Shown: positions 38,342 to 50,790 of the stretch, in pieces
Position numbering within the stretch: position 1 is the first letter of the stretch
Layout: each line of letters starts with the position of its first letter
Assembly (NCBI RefSeq): GCF_050003625.1
Contig: NC_134399.1
Span: forward strand, 107,610,615-107,674,614
Direction of reading: 5' to 3'
Origin: Haematobia irritans
Taxonomy: Eukaryota > Arthropoda > Insecta > Diptera > Muscidae
DNA length: 64,000 nt
Notes under the pieces: model-generated
Seen by the model: the letters and a program-made list of their open reading frames with translations, nothing else
Databases searched by the model: none
Told to the model about the DNA's origin: nothing
Program-made: the position numbers and the translations under genes

Positions 38342-40717
38342 ACGCGGACGAAAAAGACTGTTTCTCATATGTTTGGGGGTAAAAATTATATGTTTAGAAC
38401 TCAAATTTTTTAACACAATATTTTTAAATGCAAACATTTAATGTTCATAAACATTATATATGTTAATATGTTAGAACATATTATATGTTTGGGACATGAA
38501 ATGTTGGACATATATTAATTTGGAAATAGCCTATAAACATATGTGTGTTTTTAAGAGGGAGACCTAGAGAGTATGCTGTAACTAAAATAATGGAAGTAAC
38601 CAATTGGCGGCTTAAAAATATATCCACACAATGAAAATTTCATTAAAATTTTTTTCTACCAGTGTACTATGGGCGAAATCATGATTTTAGCGGTAAAAAA
38701 TACTTCCCAGCAAGTTAGCTTCACAAAATTTGGTGAGTAGATTTGTAGTTATAAAAAAATATATTTTAGAAAAAATTGGCGGGCCTCGCTCCCTTTTTAG
38801 AGTAATTGCCATAAATACCTCGAAAAATTGTGTTATTTGTTTTTGTATCATTCAGCAAAGTTGTAGCTCTTGACTAGGCAAACAAAAATGCTGAATATAT
38901 TAAGTCGGAAAATTTCATCTTCATGCTCAAAACGCAGAAAAATGCCAAAAAAATTAAAATTTTTCACCGATTTTTTCGGTTTTCCTACTATAGCTCATGA
39001 ACTATTAAACATTTTAACTAACAATCAAAGTAAAAAATGTAGCCTATATATTTATTAACAACTTTCTTGTTCACACAAAGTTCATAAGAATACTCCTTAA
39101 TAAATTTTTTTTCCAATTTTAGTTGTTTTTTTTTTTTTTGTAATCCAAGCCTTTTACAACGTTGAATTTGGAAAAATTGGATCAAAGTTAGATATAGTCC
39201 CCATACATATGTACTGCCCGATTTCGACAAATTAAATCATACTGCGCTTATTTACTACACTGAAAAAACAGTGAACCCACCAGGAAAGAAAATTTTAGTT
39301 AATTGTTGAAAAATTTGATTAATTGTAGAAAATTTTAACTAAACAGTATTATAAACGCAGATGTCGCTCCGATTTCGCAAAAACAAGTAAACAATTTTCG
39401 ACAAATTTGAGAAGATTTATCAGACAAAATTATTATTTTTCACTTATTAAAGAAAATTTCGTAGTTTGAAGGAAAAAATTGGAGTTCAAAATTGCAAAAA
39501 TGTCTTTAGTGCCATACGAAGTTCATGATGGACGCATTATTGGTAAAATTTACAAATATTAAGGAATTCTGAACTATTTTGTGGGAGACACGAATTTAGT
39601 TCATCTTTATACTTCAATTGTGTATAATTTTTTCTTCTGCTTTAGTTAAGTTAACTTACGTACGCAAAAAATTGTTAATGGCATGAAAACTTTCTTAAAA
39701 CGTAATAATTCCATGAACTAAAAGAGAATTAAATCAGCTTTAGTGAAATATAGGGTTCACTCTTTTGAGTGTACCCGATTGTCTTCAAATTTAACACAAA
39801 GTAATTTTTTAAAGTACTCTTAAAGTGTGCAAAATTTCATCAAATTCGGGTCAGATTTAGATATAGCCCAATTTTGCCCATAGGACCATTATTTTAATAT
39901 AATTATTTGTGTTTTGACTAATTAGCTTAATTCTTCGTCGATTTTATGTGGTATTTAACTTTTCCAAGAAGTAAATATAGCATTTTTATGTTTTTTGTTT
40001 TTCAGCCAATATGAGAATAATTCGCTATTTTTATCTTCACTATTTCTAGAAAAATTACATTTATTTTAGTATGGGCAAGTTTGGGCAGACAAACTTTACA
40101 GCACGTAAAAGTATACTTCTTCACGAACAATAACAAGCAAAGGATTTCATTAACAATCGTTAACAAATCTAGTTCTATTCCTCGCAAATTAAGGTATGCA
40201 CTAACATTTTCCCAAATAAACAGCACTGTTGAATCCACAAATTCAAGTTCAAAAACAAAAATATTTTTTAAAGTGTTTATAACATTTTGAACTAAGAATC
40301 CTCCTCTTAGAATCCACATTTAAAAGTTTTCTTTATTCAATTTTATTGCGAAAAAAATTAAGCACGAAATATTTAAATTTTTACTTTCCTTGAGTACACG
40401 CAACTTGTATAAATTTGGGTATATATTGGCTGCTTTTTTCTCATGAACAGGGTTGTCAAATTTTAAAATAACTTTCGATTAGTACTTTCCAAGATGTTCT
40501 AAAGTATTTTCAATTGGAACATCCAATAATTTTTCATTTTAAAAATTTGAATTTTTGCCGCTGTTTTGCGATTTCCGCCCATAGTGCAGTGTATGCCCTA
40601 AGGTGAATCATAATATGTTTGAACAATACAAACAATATTTTGTTTGCACAAATCCTGAAAATATATTATATTGTGTTTGGGGTATATCTTACAGAAGCGA
40701 TTTTTTTGAGGGTGTAG
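38342..40717 (+). mobile_element. ATGTTTGG-rich element, copy 2, with about 2 kb interior or insert
   Basis: Left part 38342-38560 (CGGACGAAAAAGACTG, CATATGTTTGGGGG) and right part 40595-40717 (CATAATATGTTTGAACAATA, TTACAGAAGCGATTTTTTTG, AGGGTGTAG) match copy 1. About 2 kb lies between, including the MITE at 39258-39772 and unplaced repetitive sequence. I cannot tell a longer parental element from a later insertion. Confidence 0.55.
39258..39772 (-). mobile_element. MITE, about 515 bp, copy 2 (inverted)
   Basis: The reverse complement matches 7572-8089 along its whole length. Its ends are CACTGAAAAAACAGTGAACC and, inverted, ACACTCAAAAGAGTGAACCC. Confidence 0.75.
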
Positions 40718-40749
40718 AAATCATCTTTATTTCATCAAAAACCGTTCTT

Positions 40750-40880
40750 TTCACCGTTCACAATTTAAAGGAGTAACACAATCTACCAGCTATAGAAAAT
40801 TCATTGTTGGTAAATTTGCATAATTTTAGGCGGTACAGGATGAGTGGCATAAGAGTATCATCGTATGGAGGAAATGTAAA
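40750..40880 (+). repeat. dispersed repeat shared with 36445-36590
   Basis: The phrases CACAATTTAAAGGAGTAACA and CCAGCTATAGAAAATTC are shared, with a GGCGG extension near 40830. Confidence 0.6.
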
Positions 40881-41453
40881 ATTTGCCACCAAAGTAGCAC
40901 ATTTCACACAAAATGTTATTAGTTTACGACTTGGGAAATTCTATGTTAAAATTATTCTAAAATATATTTATATTTATTTATTTAGTGCATTCCTAATACA
41001 GCAAGACTAATATCTTAATAACGTAGTACAAGGACAATGTGCGTTATGTGCGTTAATAGTTAGTACCTTTAACTTATTCAATACTAATTTTAATTTAAAC
41101 AAAAAGAAAAAAAATGAAACAAAATAGTCTTAAAATCTCCTAGAGTAAAAGGATAGTACAAGCAGTTGAAAGATAAATATTGAAAAATACATTATAATAA
41201 ATAAAACATATTTGACCTTTGGGAATGTGCAGCCATTTGGTATTAATTTTTGTAAACAAAAAACTAATTTTTTATAAAGTAATATTTTTGCATTGATTTG
41301 CTTTGACCGTTTTATTTTGAAAAATAAAATAAAGTTTTTTTAGCTCGAAGTCGATATATAATAATTTTCTTTTTATTTCTTTTATTATTGAAGCAATATG
41401 ATAATTGGGAAATATTTATTGGGAAAAATAAAAAAAAATAATATCTAAAGACC
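40881..41453. other. AT-rich sequence, nothing recognised
   Basis: Very AT-rich. No supported gene or repeat. Confidence 0.4.
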
Positions 41454-41515
41454 TATCACAATGGACTGAATAGTCTAAATGAGCCTGAAATAAATCGGGC
41501 TGTTACTTTAACCTA
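41454..41515 (+). mobile_element. 5'-truncated SINE tail
   Basis: TCACAATGGACTGAATAGTC, then GAGCCTGAAATAAATCGGGC and TTAACCTAG: only the 3' end of the SINE at 47749-48064. Confidence 0.75.
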
Positions 41516-42810
41516 GAGCATAAAAACATAAATTTATTATAAACTTTTTAATACATATGTTTTAATTAAAATTGTTTCTCTAATTTTGTTTTTTTAATTT
41601 TTTCCACTATTTATTCTTTATAGGCTATACACTTTTGTTAAGTGAATTTGAAATTTCCAATATCATAATATGTATTAATTAGCTCACTAAGACACAACAC
41701 CAATGACAAGTTCAATTAAAATTTTTCAATTGGCATTCCATTTTACTTTTTTTTTTGCACTTAGTTAGCGGGGGACTTTCTTTTATGTTTTTGAATTTTC
41801 GAAAATCGTTACAATGGTGACAAGAAGAAAAATCGAAACCGTTGAAAGAACCACCATCAACAAATCGATCCGTTTGACTGGCTTTGATCTGGATTCATAA
41901 TCGCGATCGACCAATGTACAAGTGAGTACAAAAGATTTTTGGGTGAAAATCATCAAGGCAGAAATGTGTTACAAAATGATATCCATGATAATGAAGTCGA
42001 CGACTGTGTTCGAAACTGACATAGCCAGGTGGAAATTCGAGAAAAACTTTTCTCTTTTAATGGGTTTTACAGTTGTGTTTTTGCTTGGTGGATTGCTTGC
42101 ATCCAGTCATCATCGTCATCATCAACTACATGAGTTGAGGAGCTGTTTGGTTTGGTTGGTTGAAGATCCTCAAATCGAGTTTTCTTTCCAACTTGCACAC
42201 ACATACATATACACCCATCACTAATATCAAGTTTTCTTTTCAGCATGGAGCGTATGTTTGGTTTTTAATCTGATTTTATTTCAAAACTGTTGCAGTTTCA
42301 TGAAATCTTGTCGTAGTAATTGTAATGTGATAGTACACTATGAAAAATATTGCTAAGTAGCTGATTGAGCTTAACTTTATTAGTATCAAGAAATTAAAAA
42401 TATAGATAAATTTCTTTTAAGCTACGCATACACTTCTTTCGTAGTTTAAGGACAAGAAATTGTAAAGGTCCTTTATAATCGAACTTAACGTAGATTTGAG
42501 CTGCAGTCACTGATAAGGGAGAAGTTCACCATCTGTATGTTATTACAAAGGACTAATTAGCCTACGTGTGTCTGTAAGAATGGATAGTAATCTCCCCTAA
42601 CCAAAAGGATCTTATGTCCTATGCACAGCGTTGCCAATATTGGGAATTTTTTCCCGTATTAGAAATATTTTTCCTGGATGGAGACAAAATTTCTGATATG
42701 GAGACTTGGGGATTTATTGGAGGGAATTTCCATAAATTTAGAATTTTTTTCCAAATCGGTTCAATGTTATAAATCACGATTACAATTATGGTTTCCATGA
42801 AATTCCTTTT
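41516..42810. other. unique-looking intergenic or intronic sequence
   Basis: A frame at 41922-42224 begins with GTG and contains one hydrophobic stretch, but has no splice or codon support. I do not call it a gene. Nothing else recognised. Confidence 0.4.
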
Positions 42811-44013
42811 ATACCCTCCACCATAGGACGAGGGTATATTAACTTTGTCATTCCGTTTGTAACACATCGAAATATTGCTCTAAGACCCCATAAAGTATAT
42901 ATACTCTGGGTCATGGTGAAATTCTGAGTCGATCTGAGCATGTCCGTCCGTCCGTCTGTTGAAATCACGCTAACTTCCGAACGAAACAAGCTATCGACTT
43001 GAAATTTGTCACAAGTAGTTGTTATTGATGTAGGTCAGATGGTATTGCAAATGGGCCATATCGGTCCACTTTTACGTATAGTCCCCATATAAACGGACCC
43101 CCAAGTTTGGCTTGCGAATCCTCTAAGAGAAGCAAATTTCATCCGATCCGGCTAAAATTTGGTACATGGTGTTAGTATATGGTCTCTAACAACCATGCAA
43201 AAATTGGTCCACATCGGTCCATAATTATATATAGCCCCCATATAAACCGATCCTCCGATTTGGCTTGCGGAGCCTCTAAGAGAAGTAAATTTCATCCGAT
43301 CCGGCTGAAATTTGGTACATGGTCTAAGTATATGGTCTCAAACAACTATGCAAAATTGGTCCACATCGGTAAATAATTATATATAGCCCCCATATAAACC
43401 GATCCCCCGATTTGGTTTGCGGAGCCTCTAAGAGAAGCAAATTTGGTACATGGTGTTATTATATGGTCTCTAATGGCCATGCAAAAATTGGTCCACATCG
43501 GTCCATAATTATATATAGCCCTAATGCCCCTTGGAAGAGCAAAATCCATCCGATTCGGTTGAAGTTTGGTACGTTATGTTAGTATATGATATCCGACAAC
43601 CATGCAGGAATTGGTTCATATCAGTCCATAATTATATATAGCCCCCATATAAACCATGCATTACTAGGTCCATATCGGTCTATCACACAAAAAATGGTGC
43701 ATATCAAGTTTATAATTGTATATAGCCCCCATATAAGCGACCCTCATATTTCAATTCTGGCTCTCTACGTACCGTGCAAAAGTCCATATCGATTCGTAAT
43801 TATTTGTAGACTTACCTACACATACCTTTATTGTCTATTATATACCACGTATGGACTAACTCACAATTTAGAAAACGATGTTAAGAAGTTTTAAGATACC
43901 ACAACCCAAATAATTCGATTGTGGATGACAGTCTTTCGTAGAAGTTTCTACGCAATCCATAGTGGAGGGTACATAAGATTCGGCCTGGCCGAACTTACGG
44001 CCATATATACTTG
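42811..44013 (+). mobile_element. DINE-1-like element 4
   Basis: Starts ATACCCTCCACCATAGGACG and ends GGCCTGGCCGAACTTACGGC then CATATATACTTG. It has a short GTCCGTCCGTC microsatellite (42943-42955) and several 153-bp repeats with internal deletions. Confidence 0.87.
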
Positions 44014-44673
44014 TTATGTCTACATTATTAAAAAGATGCACAGCCAATTGTCAAAATTTAAAGAAAACTTTGCTCCGTTTTATTCTACAGCATACAAAAG
44101 GGTGCAAATGGAACATTTGGACTAGAAAAGCGCAGAATTTTATTTTGTGGGCTCATCTTGGTTAAAACATTTTTCTACAATTGTAAAATCATTTCATGAG
44201 GTATCTGCCCTAAACGTTGCCCCCTAATCAGTGTTCATCATTGATTGGGAAATATGTCCCATAAATATAGAAATGATGAAGATGGTTCACCTTTAAATTA
44301 TCTACCACCTAATTTTTCTACTAGAGATCAGCAATCTTTTGGTGATTTGTTTCGAAATCTTGGTCTTATTGCAGTTCGCTAGCTGGTATGACAAATATTT
44401 TATATTTTTTTCCTTCAAATTTTCAAATTATAATTTTTTTCATAAAAACTTGTCAGAAATGTATTCGGATTTTTTTGTGAGGAATTTCAATTTAAATTGG
44501 GAATTTTTTGGCACGAAAATTTTCTCTTTTGGATTTATAGATAAAAATGCCAAATTATAGAACTCGGGTTGGGTTCGGATGATCAGAAGACTACGTATTT
44601 AATCAAGGGTGACTGATATATATTGCAATCAACTTTAGGTTACTATCATACTTTAGGTTACATATCATAGGAT
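44014..44673. other. AT-rich sequence, nothing recognised
   Basis: Short frames only. No repeat or gene signals that I can support. Confidence 0.4.
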
Positions 44674-44992
44674 AGGTTAGGTGGCAGCCCCATGTATCAG
44701 GCCCACTTAGACTATTCAGTCCATAGTGATACCACAGTGGTGAACTTCTCTCTTATCACTGAGTGCTGCCCGATTCCATGGACCTCCTTTTTATAGCCGA
44801 GTCCAAACGGCGTTCCACATTGCAGTGAAACCACTTAGAGAAGCTTTGAACCACTTAGAAATGTCACCAACATTACTGAGGTGGGATAATCCATCTATGA
44901 AAAACTTTTTGGTGTTTGGTCGAAGCAGGAATCGAACGCACGACCTTGTGTATGCAAGGCGGGCATGCTAACCATTGCACCACGGTGGCTCA
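44674..44992 (-). mobile_element. tRNA-derived SINE, near full length (minus)
   Basis: On the minus strand it starts GAGCCACCGTGGTGCAATGG (A box TGGTGCAATGGTTAGC), with a B box GTGCGTTCGATTCCTGC near 44930. The body has AAAAAGTTTTTCATAGATGG and AGTGGTTTCACTGCAATGTG, and the tail is GTGGGCCTGATACATGGGGC then CCACCTAACC. About 319 bp. Confidence 0.85.
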
Positions 44993-45421
44993 CTCGTCTG
45001 ACAGCGGATAGATTTATACTAGTGACAGTTATTTCTAAAGCTTACAAAAGCATTTGGATCTATTGCATTTAGAAATAAAGTTATTCGTGATGGAATTCAA
45101 GTGTGATAATGTGATTGCTCTATACTTGGTGGGAAAAACACAAATGGATATTAGAGCCTCCAGGATTTAATTGTGTATAATTTTTTGTTTCTTGTACTAT
45201 TGCTCATTAGCGTGATACTGGATGTGTTGCATCGTGTTCAAAAACGAAGAAAAACGATAACAACACCAGAAATCAACCGAAAAGTAACAGTTAGATTTGA
45301 TCGAAATCAATGCTGAACATATCGCGAGATCGGATGATACCACGGTTGCCACAGTTGGTAGAATTTTGAAAATATTCCTCTCCCACTACTAGGTATTTCA
45401 CAATTTTTATACAATTAATTT

Positions 45422-46300
45422 ACAACAGAAATAAAACTTTGACAAAATTTTCTATAGAAATAAAATTTTGACAAAATTTTCTATTCACGTACAAACAAAT
45501 GCCATTTTAAGAATCCAAATTATAACGGATACTTCAAAGGAAAAAAATGTTTTCTTAATTCCACAAAAAAAAAACACATTAAACCAAAGATACTAAATCC
45601 TAAAAATAAGTCTGTGCCTATATTTGAAGCGTTTTATATTAAATCTAAAGATTCAATATTTCAGTTAATTTAAGGACGATTTCTTTAAATCAAAAATGTG
45701 TTTCTTTACCTTAAGGAAAATGTACCTTAGTTCAAGGATAAGCGACTTTGACGGAGGGACTCAAATTTACAAAATTTTTATCCTAAATTTAACGAAAAAA
45801 TTTTTGAAGCAAATATTATAAACTTTATTAGAGTTAAAATTTTATTATTTTAAAGAAATTTGTCCTTTATATTTTGTAAATTGCGCATACTAAAATTTAA
45901 ATTGAGTAATCTTCAATATCACCTAAATATTTTTGTCAGTGTAGAAATAAAATTTTGACAAAATTTTCTGTAGAAATAAAATTTTGACAAAATTTTCTGT
46001 AGAAATAAAATTTTGACAAAATTTTCTGTAGAAATAAAATTTTGACAAAATTTTCTATAGAAATAAAATTTTGAGAAAATTTTCTACAGAAATAACATTT
46101 TGAGAAAATTTTCTATAGAAATACAATTTTGGCAAAATTTTCTATAGAAATAAAATTTTTACAAAATTTTCTATAGAAATAAAATTTTGACAAAATTTTC
46201 TATAGAAATAAAATTTTGACAAAATTTTCTATAGAAATAAAATTTTGAGACAATTTTCTATGGAAATAAAATACAATGTTGACAAAATTTCTATAGAAAT
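45422..46300 (-). repeat. 29-bp satellite array S8, interrupted
   Basis: Near-consensus units such as AATAAAATTTTGACAAAATT + TTCTGTAGA. The right part shows four almost identical consecutive copies (45943-46050), the signature of recent amplification. Confidence 0.88.
45486..45942 (+). mobile_element. repeat family of 8101-8757, copy 2, inside satellite
   Basis: AATTTAAGGACGATTTCTTT, GCGACTTTGACGGAGGGACT and ATTTTTGTCAGTGTAG match copy 1. Satellite on both sides dates it after the array. Confidence 0.7.
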
Positions 46301-46866
46301 AAATTTTTTATACTTTTCCGATCTCTTTTTTTCATGAAATTAAATTAATAATTTAAGTTGTTAATATTACTAATAATAAAATAAAAGACTGTGATAGTTT
46401 AGAACGTACAAAAGTCCTGAATATGGCTAATGAATATTCTGAAATTCAACGTTCGCTAACGTGAACATTTTCGCTAATGTGAACTCTCTTGGTTTTAATT
46501 AGTTCACGTTACCGCAAGTGCACTGTATACATTTTTCGTTACAATTTTGGTACATTATTTTTGGCTCGTGTGGTAACCGTGGATGCAACACATATTGAAA
46601 AATGATCTTAGACTAAAGCCATTGAAGTTCTAAAAAGTATACACGGCCGTAAGTTCGGCCTGGCCGAAGCTTATGTACCCTACACCATGGATTGCGTAGA
46701 AACTTCTTCTAAACACTGCCATCCACAATCGAATTACTTGAGTTGCAGTAACGCTTGCCGATGGCAAGGTGTCTTAAAACCTCCTAACACCGTCTTCTAA
46801 ATTGTAAGTAAGTCCATACGTGGTATATATTAAATCAAAAAAGACCGATTAAATACGTCTATAATT

Positions 46867-47134
46867 CAGTTTGACAAAATTTTGTATAGAAATAAAATTT
46901 TGACAAAATTTTCTATGGAAATAAAATTTTAACAAAATTTTCTATGGAAATAAAATTTTAACAAAATTTTCTATAGAAATAAAATTTTGAAAAATCTTTC
47001 TATAGAAATAAAATTTTGACAAAATTTTCTATAGAAATGAAAGTTTGACAAAATTTTCTATAGAAATAAAATTTTGACAACATTTTCCATAGAAATAAAA
47101 TTTTGGTACATTATTTTCGGCTCGAGTGGCAACC
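46867..47134 (-). repeat. satellite array S9 with GTGGCAACCATG end
   Basis: Eight or nine antisense units. The right end TTTTCGGCTCGAGTGGCAAC then CATG is the hAT-like terminus. The left end (AATTCAGTTTGACAAAATTT) lacks a terminus, so the element is truncated on the left. Confidence 0.75.
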
Positions 47135-47735
47135 ATGATTATGAACTGATGTGGACCAATTATTTGTGATTGGAGATCGGCTATATATAACTATATACCG
47201 ATATGGACCAATTTTGGTATGGTTGTTAGCGGCCATATACTAACACCACGTTCCAAATTTGAACCGAATCGGATGAATTTTGCTCCTCCAAGAGGCTCCG
47301 GAGGTCAAATCTGGAGAACGGTTTATATGGGGGCTATATATAATTATGGACCGATATGGGCCAATTTTAGCATTGTTTTTAGAGACCATATACCAACACC
47401 ATGTACCAAATTTCAGCCGGATCGGGTGAAATTTGCTTCTCTTTCTGGCTCCGCAAGCCAAATCTGGGGATCGGTTTATATGGGGCCTATATATAATTAT
47501 GGACCGATGTGGACCAATTTTTGCATGGTTGTTAGAGACCATATACCAACACCACGTACCAAATTTCAGCAAGATCGGATGAAATATGCTTCTGTTAGAG
47601 GCTCCGCAAGCCAAATCTGAGGGTCCGTTTATATGGGGGCTATACGTAAAAGTGAACCGATATGGCCCATTTGCAATGCCATCCGACCTACATCAATAAC
47701 AACTACTTGTGCCAAGTTTCAAGTCGATAGCTTGT

Positions 47736-48077
47736 TTCGTTCGGAAGTGAGCCACCGTGGTGCAATGGTTAGCATGCCCGCCTTGCATACACAAAGGGGT
47801 TCGATTCCTGCTTCGACCGAACACCAGAAAGTTTTTCAGCGGTGGATTATCCCACCTCAGTAATGCTTGTGACATTTCTGAGGGTTTCAAAGCTTCTCTA
47901 AGTGGTTTCACTGCAATGTGGAACGCCGTTCGGACTCGGCTTTAAAAAGGAGGTCCCTTGTCATTGAGCTTAACATGGAATCGGGCAGCACTCAGTGATA
48001 AGAGAGAAGTTCACCAATGTGGTATCACAATGGACTGAATAGTCTAAGTGAGCCTAACCTAGCCTTCGTTCGGAAGT
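47736..48077 (+). mobile_element. full-length tRNA-derived SINE with 13-bp target duplication
   Basis: TTCGTTCGGAAGT at 47736-47748 and 48065-48077 flanks a 316-bp SINE (47749-48064). The A box TGGTGCAATGGTTAGC is at 47758-47773 and the B box GGTTCGATTCC at 47798-47808. The empty site is known from other DINE copies (TTTCGTTCGGAAGTTAGCG), which proves the boundaries. The short reading frames over it are spurious. Confidence 0.93.
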
Positions 48078-48240
48078 TAGCGTGATTTCAACAGACGGAC
48101 GGACGGACTTGCTTAGATCGAGTCAGAATTTCACCACGACCCAGAATTTATATACTTTATGGGGTCTTAGAGCAATATTTCGATGTGTTACAAACGGAAT
48201 GACAAAGTTAATATACCCCCCATCCTATGGTGGAGGGTAT

Positions 48241-49503
48241 AAAAAGTACAAACCCTCCCTAACTATATAAATTTCGTTGTTTTAATGAAAAGTTTACGAA
48301 TAATGAAGTGATTCTTTCGGTGTACTTGTATTTAAAGCCTATTTTTATCATAAAGGCGTTATATGCTTTTAGCAAAATGTATCTTTTAATAGTTCAAGTA
48401 TAATCTATCGTTATTACCATTAATAATTTTCTACAGTGTATTTTATGGATGATGCGGTATTCAAGTTTAATGTGACTGCCATTGGAAAAGTATAAAAGCT
48501 ATGGATGGAGGAAAAAATACCAAGTGTGAGTTATTTTTCGTTGTATAAATGTGTGAAACATGTGCGTACGTTTTAAAGTTCCAGAATCTTTATAATGCAA
48601 TGACGAGTTTCATCTTTAACATATGTGACGATAGTCTAACGATAGCTGCCAATCTCAGCTGGTTGCAGCTTTTGCTGGTATTGATGGTTAGTTATATGGA
48701 CCACAATTCATGTTTAACGGCTTATGTCTGATAGAGCAGACACCATTTAGTGTTCCAATCTAATCGTAGACACAAGCTTAGATCTCCAATTCCAGTGTTT
48801 CCATTGGGGTTCGAATAAAATACATACATATGTACGTACTTCCATCTTCTGTGTCAATTTGAATGGAAATGGCGTTTGACTAATAGTCGATGTATTGGCG
48901 AGTTGAAAGCTCTCATTGTTTTCTAATTTCCAATTCATTCATTCATTGATATGGATCATTGCATTACATTGAACTTCATTATTAACCTCACGATTTTATG
49001 TGATTTTTTCTATGCATTAATCGCAATTTGTTCAGTTAAATGTTTTTTTTTTAATTAGTTTATTTTCTTTAATTTTTAAATGACACCACCATTGGGAAAT
49101 ACGGATTTTTGTGCAAAAGACGTTGTAAAATTACTCACTAATTTATTTTAATGAATTTTAACTATTATTGTTGAATGCATACTTCATTTGTTGCCAATGC
49201 AAACATTTGCATACATGAAACTAATAATTATGGGGCGTTGACAGGAATTGTATGGAATGGTTTTTCTTAACATTTCTTTTCGTTATTACATTTTCAACGG
49301 TTTTATATTGGATTGCCAAATGATGACAATAATCTTAACTTATTGGAAGCTAAATGAGATGAATGGATGAACAACTTTTTTCGAGTATCGTCCAATAATC
49401 AACCAATGATATATTTTATGCCAAAGCGGTTTAATAGGATCCTAATATATTCATTTTTAATAGGATCCTAATATATTCATTTTCACTTCAATTGAAACTT
49501 TTT
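48241..49503. other. unique-looking region
   Basis: AAAAGTATAAAAGCTATGG near 48486 resembles a TATA box but no supported gene follows. A 26-bp tandem duplication (AATAGGATCCTAATATATTC + ATTTTT) lies at about 49432-49485. Confidence 0.45.
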
Positions 49504-50757
49504 ATACCCTCCACCATAGGATGTGGGCATATTAACTTTGTCATTCCGTTTGTAACACTTCGAAATATTGCTCTAAGACCCCATAAAGTATATATATTCT
49601 GGGTCGTGGTGAAATTCTGAGTCGATCTGAGCATGTCCGTCTGTTGAAATCACGCTAACTTCCGAACGAAACAAGCTATCGACATGAAACTTGGACCAAG
49701 TAGTTGTTATTGATCGGTCGACTTTTACGTATAGCCCCCATATAAACGGACCCCCAAATTTGGCTATCGGGGACTCAAAGAAAAGCAAATTTCATCCGAC
49801 CCGGATGAAATTTGGTACATGGTGTAAGTATATGGTCTCTAACAACTATGCAAAAATTGGTCTACATTGGTAAATAATTATAAATAGCCCCCATATAAAC
49901 CGATCCCCCGATTTGGCTTGCGGAGCCTCTAAGAGAAGCAAATTTGATCCGATCCGGCTGAAATTTGGTACATGGTGTTAGTATATGGTCTCTAATGACC
50001 ATGCAAAAAATGCTCCACATCGGTCTATAATTATACATAGCCCCCATATAAAGCGATCACCAGAATTTGAACTCCGGAGCCTCTTGGAAAACCAACATTC
50101 ATCTGATTCAGTTGAAATTTGGTACGTGGTGTTAATATATTGCCTCAAATACCCATGCAAAAATTGGTCGAAATCGGTCCATAATTATATATAGCCCCCA
50201 TATAAACCGATCCCTAGATTTGGTTTTGGAGCCCCTTGGAAGGGCAAAATTCATCCGAATCGGTTGAAATTTGTTGCGTGATGTTAGTATATGGTATCCA
50301 ACAACCATGCAGGAATTGGTTCATATCAGTCCACAATTATATATAGCTCCCATATAAACCGATCCCCAGATTTGACCTCTGGTTGAAATTTGGTACGTTG
50401 TGGTAGTATTTAACAACCATGCCAAAAGTGGTCCATATCAGTCAATAATCATATATAGCCCCCATATAAACCGATCCCGAGATTTGGTTTTGGAGGAGCA
50501 AATTTCATTCGAGTCAGTTGAAATTTGGTAGATTGTGGTAGTATATGGCCGTTAAAAACTATGCCCATATTTCAATTCTGGCTCTATACCACGTATGGAC
50601 TAAGTCACAATTTAGAAAACGATGTTAAGAAATTTTAAAATACCACAACCCAAGTAATTCGATTGTGTATGACAGTCTTTCGTAGAAGTTTCTACGCAAT
50701 CCATGGTGGGGGGTACATTAGCTTCGGCCTGGCCGGACTTACGGCCGTATATACTTG
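49504..50757 (+). mobile_element. DINE-1-like element 6
   Basis: Starts ATACCCTCCACCATAGGATG and ends CCGGACTTACGGCCGTATAT then ACTTG. The microsatellite is nearly lost (one GTCCGTC at 49637). Several 153-bp repeats with internal deletions. Confidence 0.86.
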
Positions 50758-50790
50758 TTTTACTTGAAACATAGCATAAATTCTACCGGA

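Larger units (their letters stand above)
45341..46581 (-). mobile_element. hAT-like element with satellite core
   Basis: The left end CACGGTTGCCACAGTTGGTAG and the inverted right end CACGGTTACCACACGAGCC agree closely. Flanks GATGATAC (45333-45340) and GATGCAAC (46582-46589) agree at 6 of 8 positions, as an aged 8-bp duplication. Satellite fills 45422-45484 and 45943-46300, split by a repeat insertion at 45486-45942. Confidence 0.72.
46635..48240 (-). mobile_element. DINE-1-like element 5 carrying nested insertions
   Basis: On the minus strand it starts ATACCCTCCACCATAGGATG (48240) and ends CCGTGTATACTT near 46635. Inside are a satellite block with a hAT-like end (46867-47134) and a SINE (47749-48064). 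The 153-bp repeats read open in both directions over 47219-47620, a repeat artefact. Confidence 0.85.

Noticed and set aside
41922..42224. 100-codon frame with a hydrophobic stretch
   Set aside because: It has a GTG start, no splice or codon-bias support, and a low-complexity His tail. Not convincing.
47749..47830. Possible tRNA gene (also 35820, 44930, 59193, 21820)
   Set aside because: Good A and B boxes but no closed acceptor stem, and each is followed by a conserved SINE body.
48480..48740. TATA-like GTATAAAAG followed by a 60-codon frame
   Set aside because: No initiator, splice site or protein similarity that I can recognise; AT-rich DNA gives such matches by chance.
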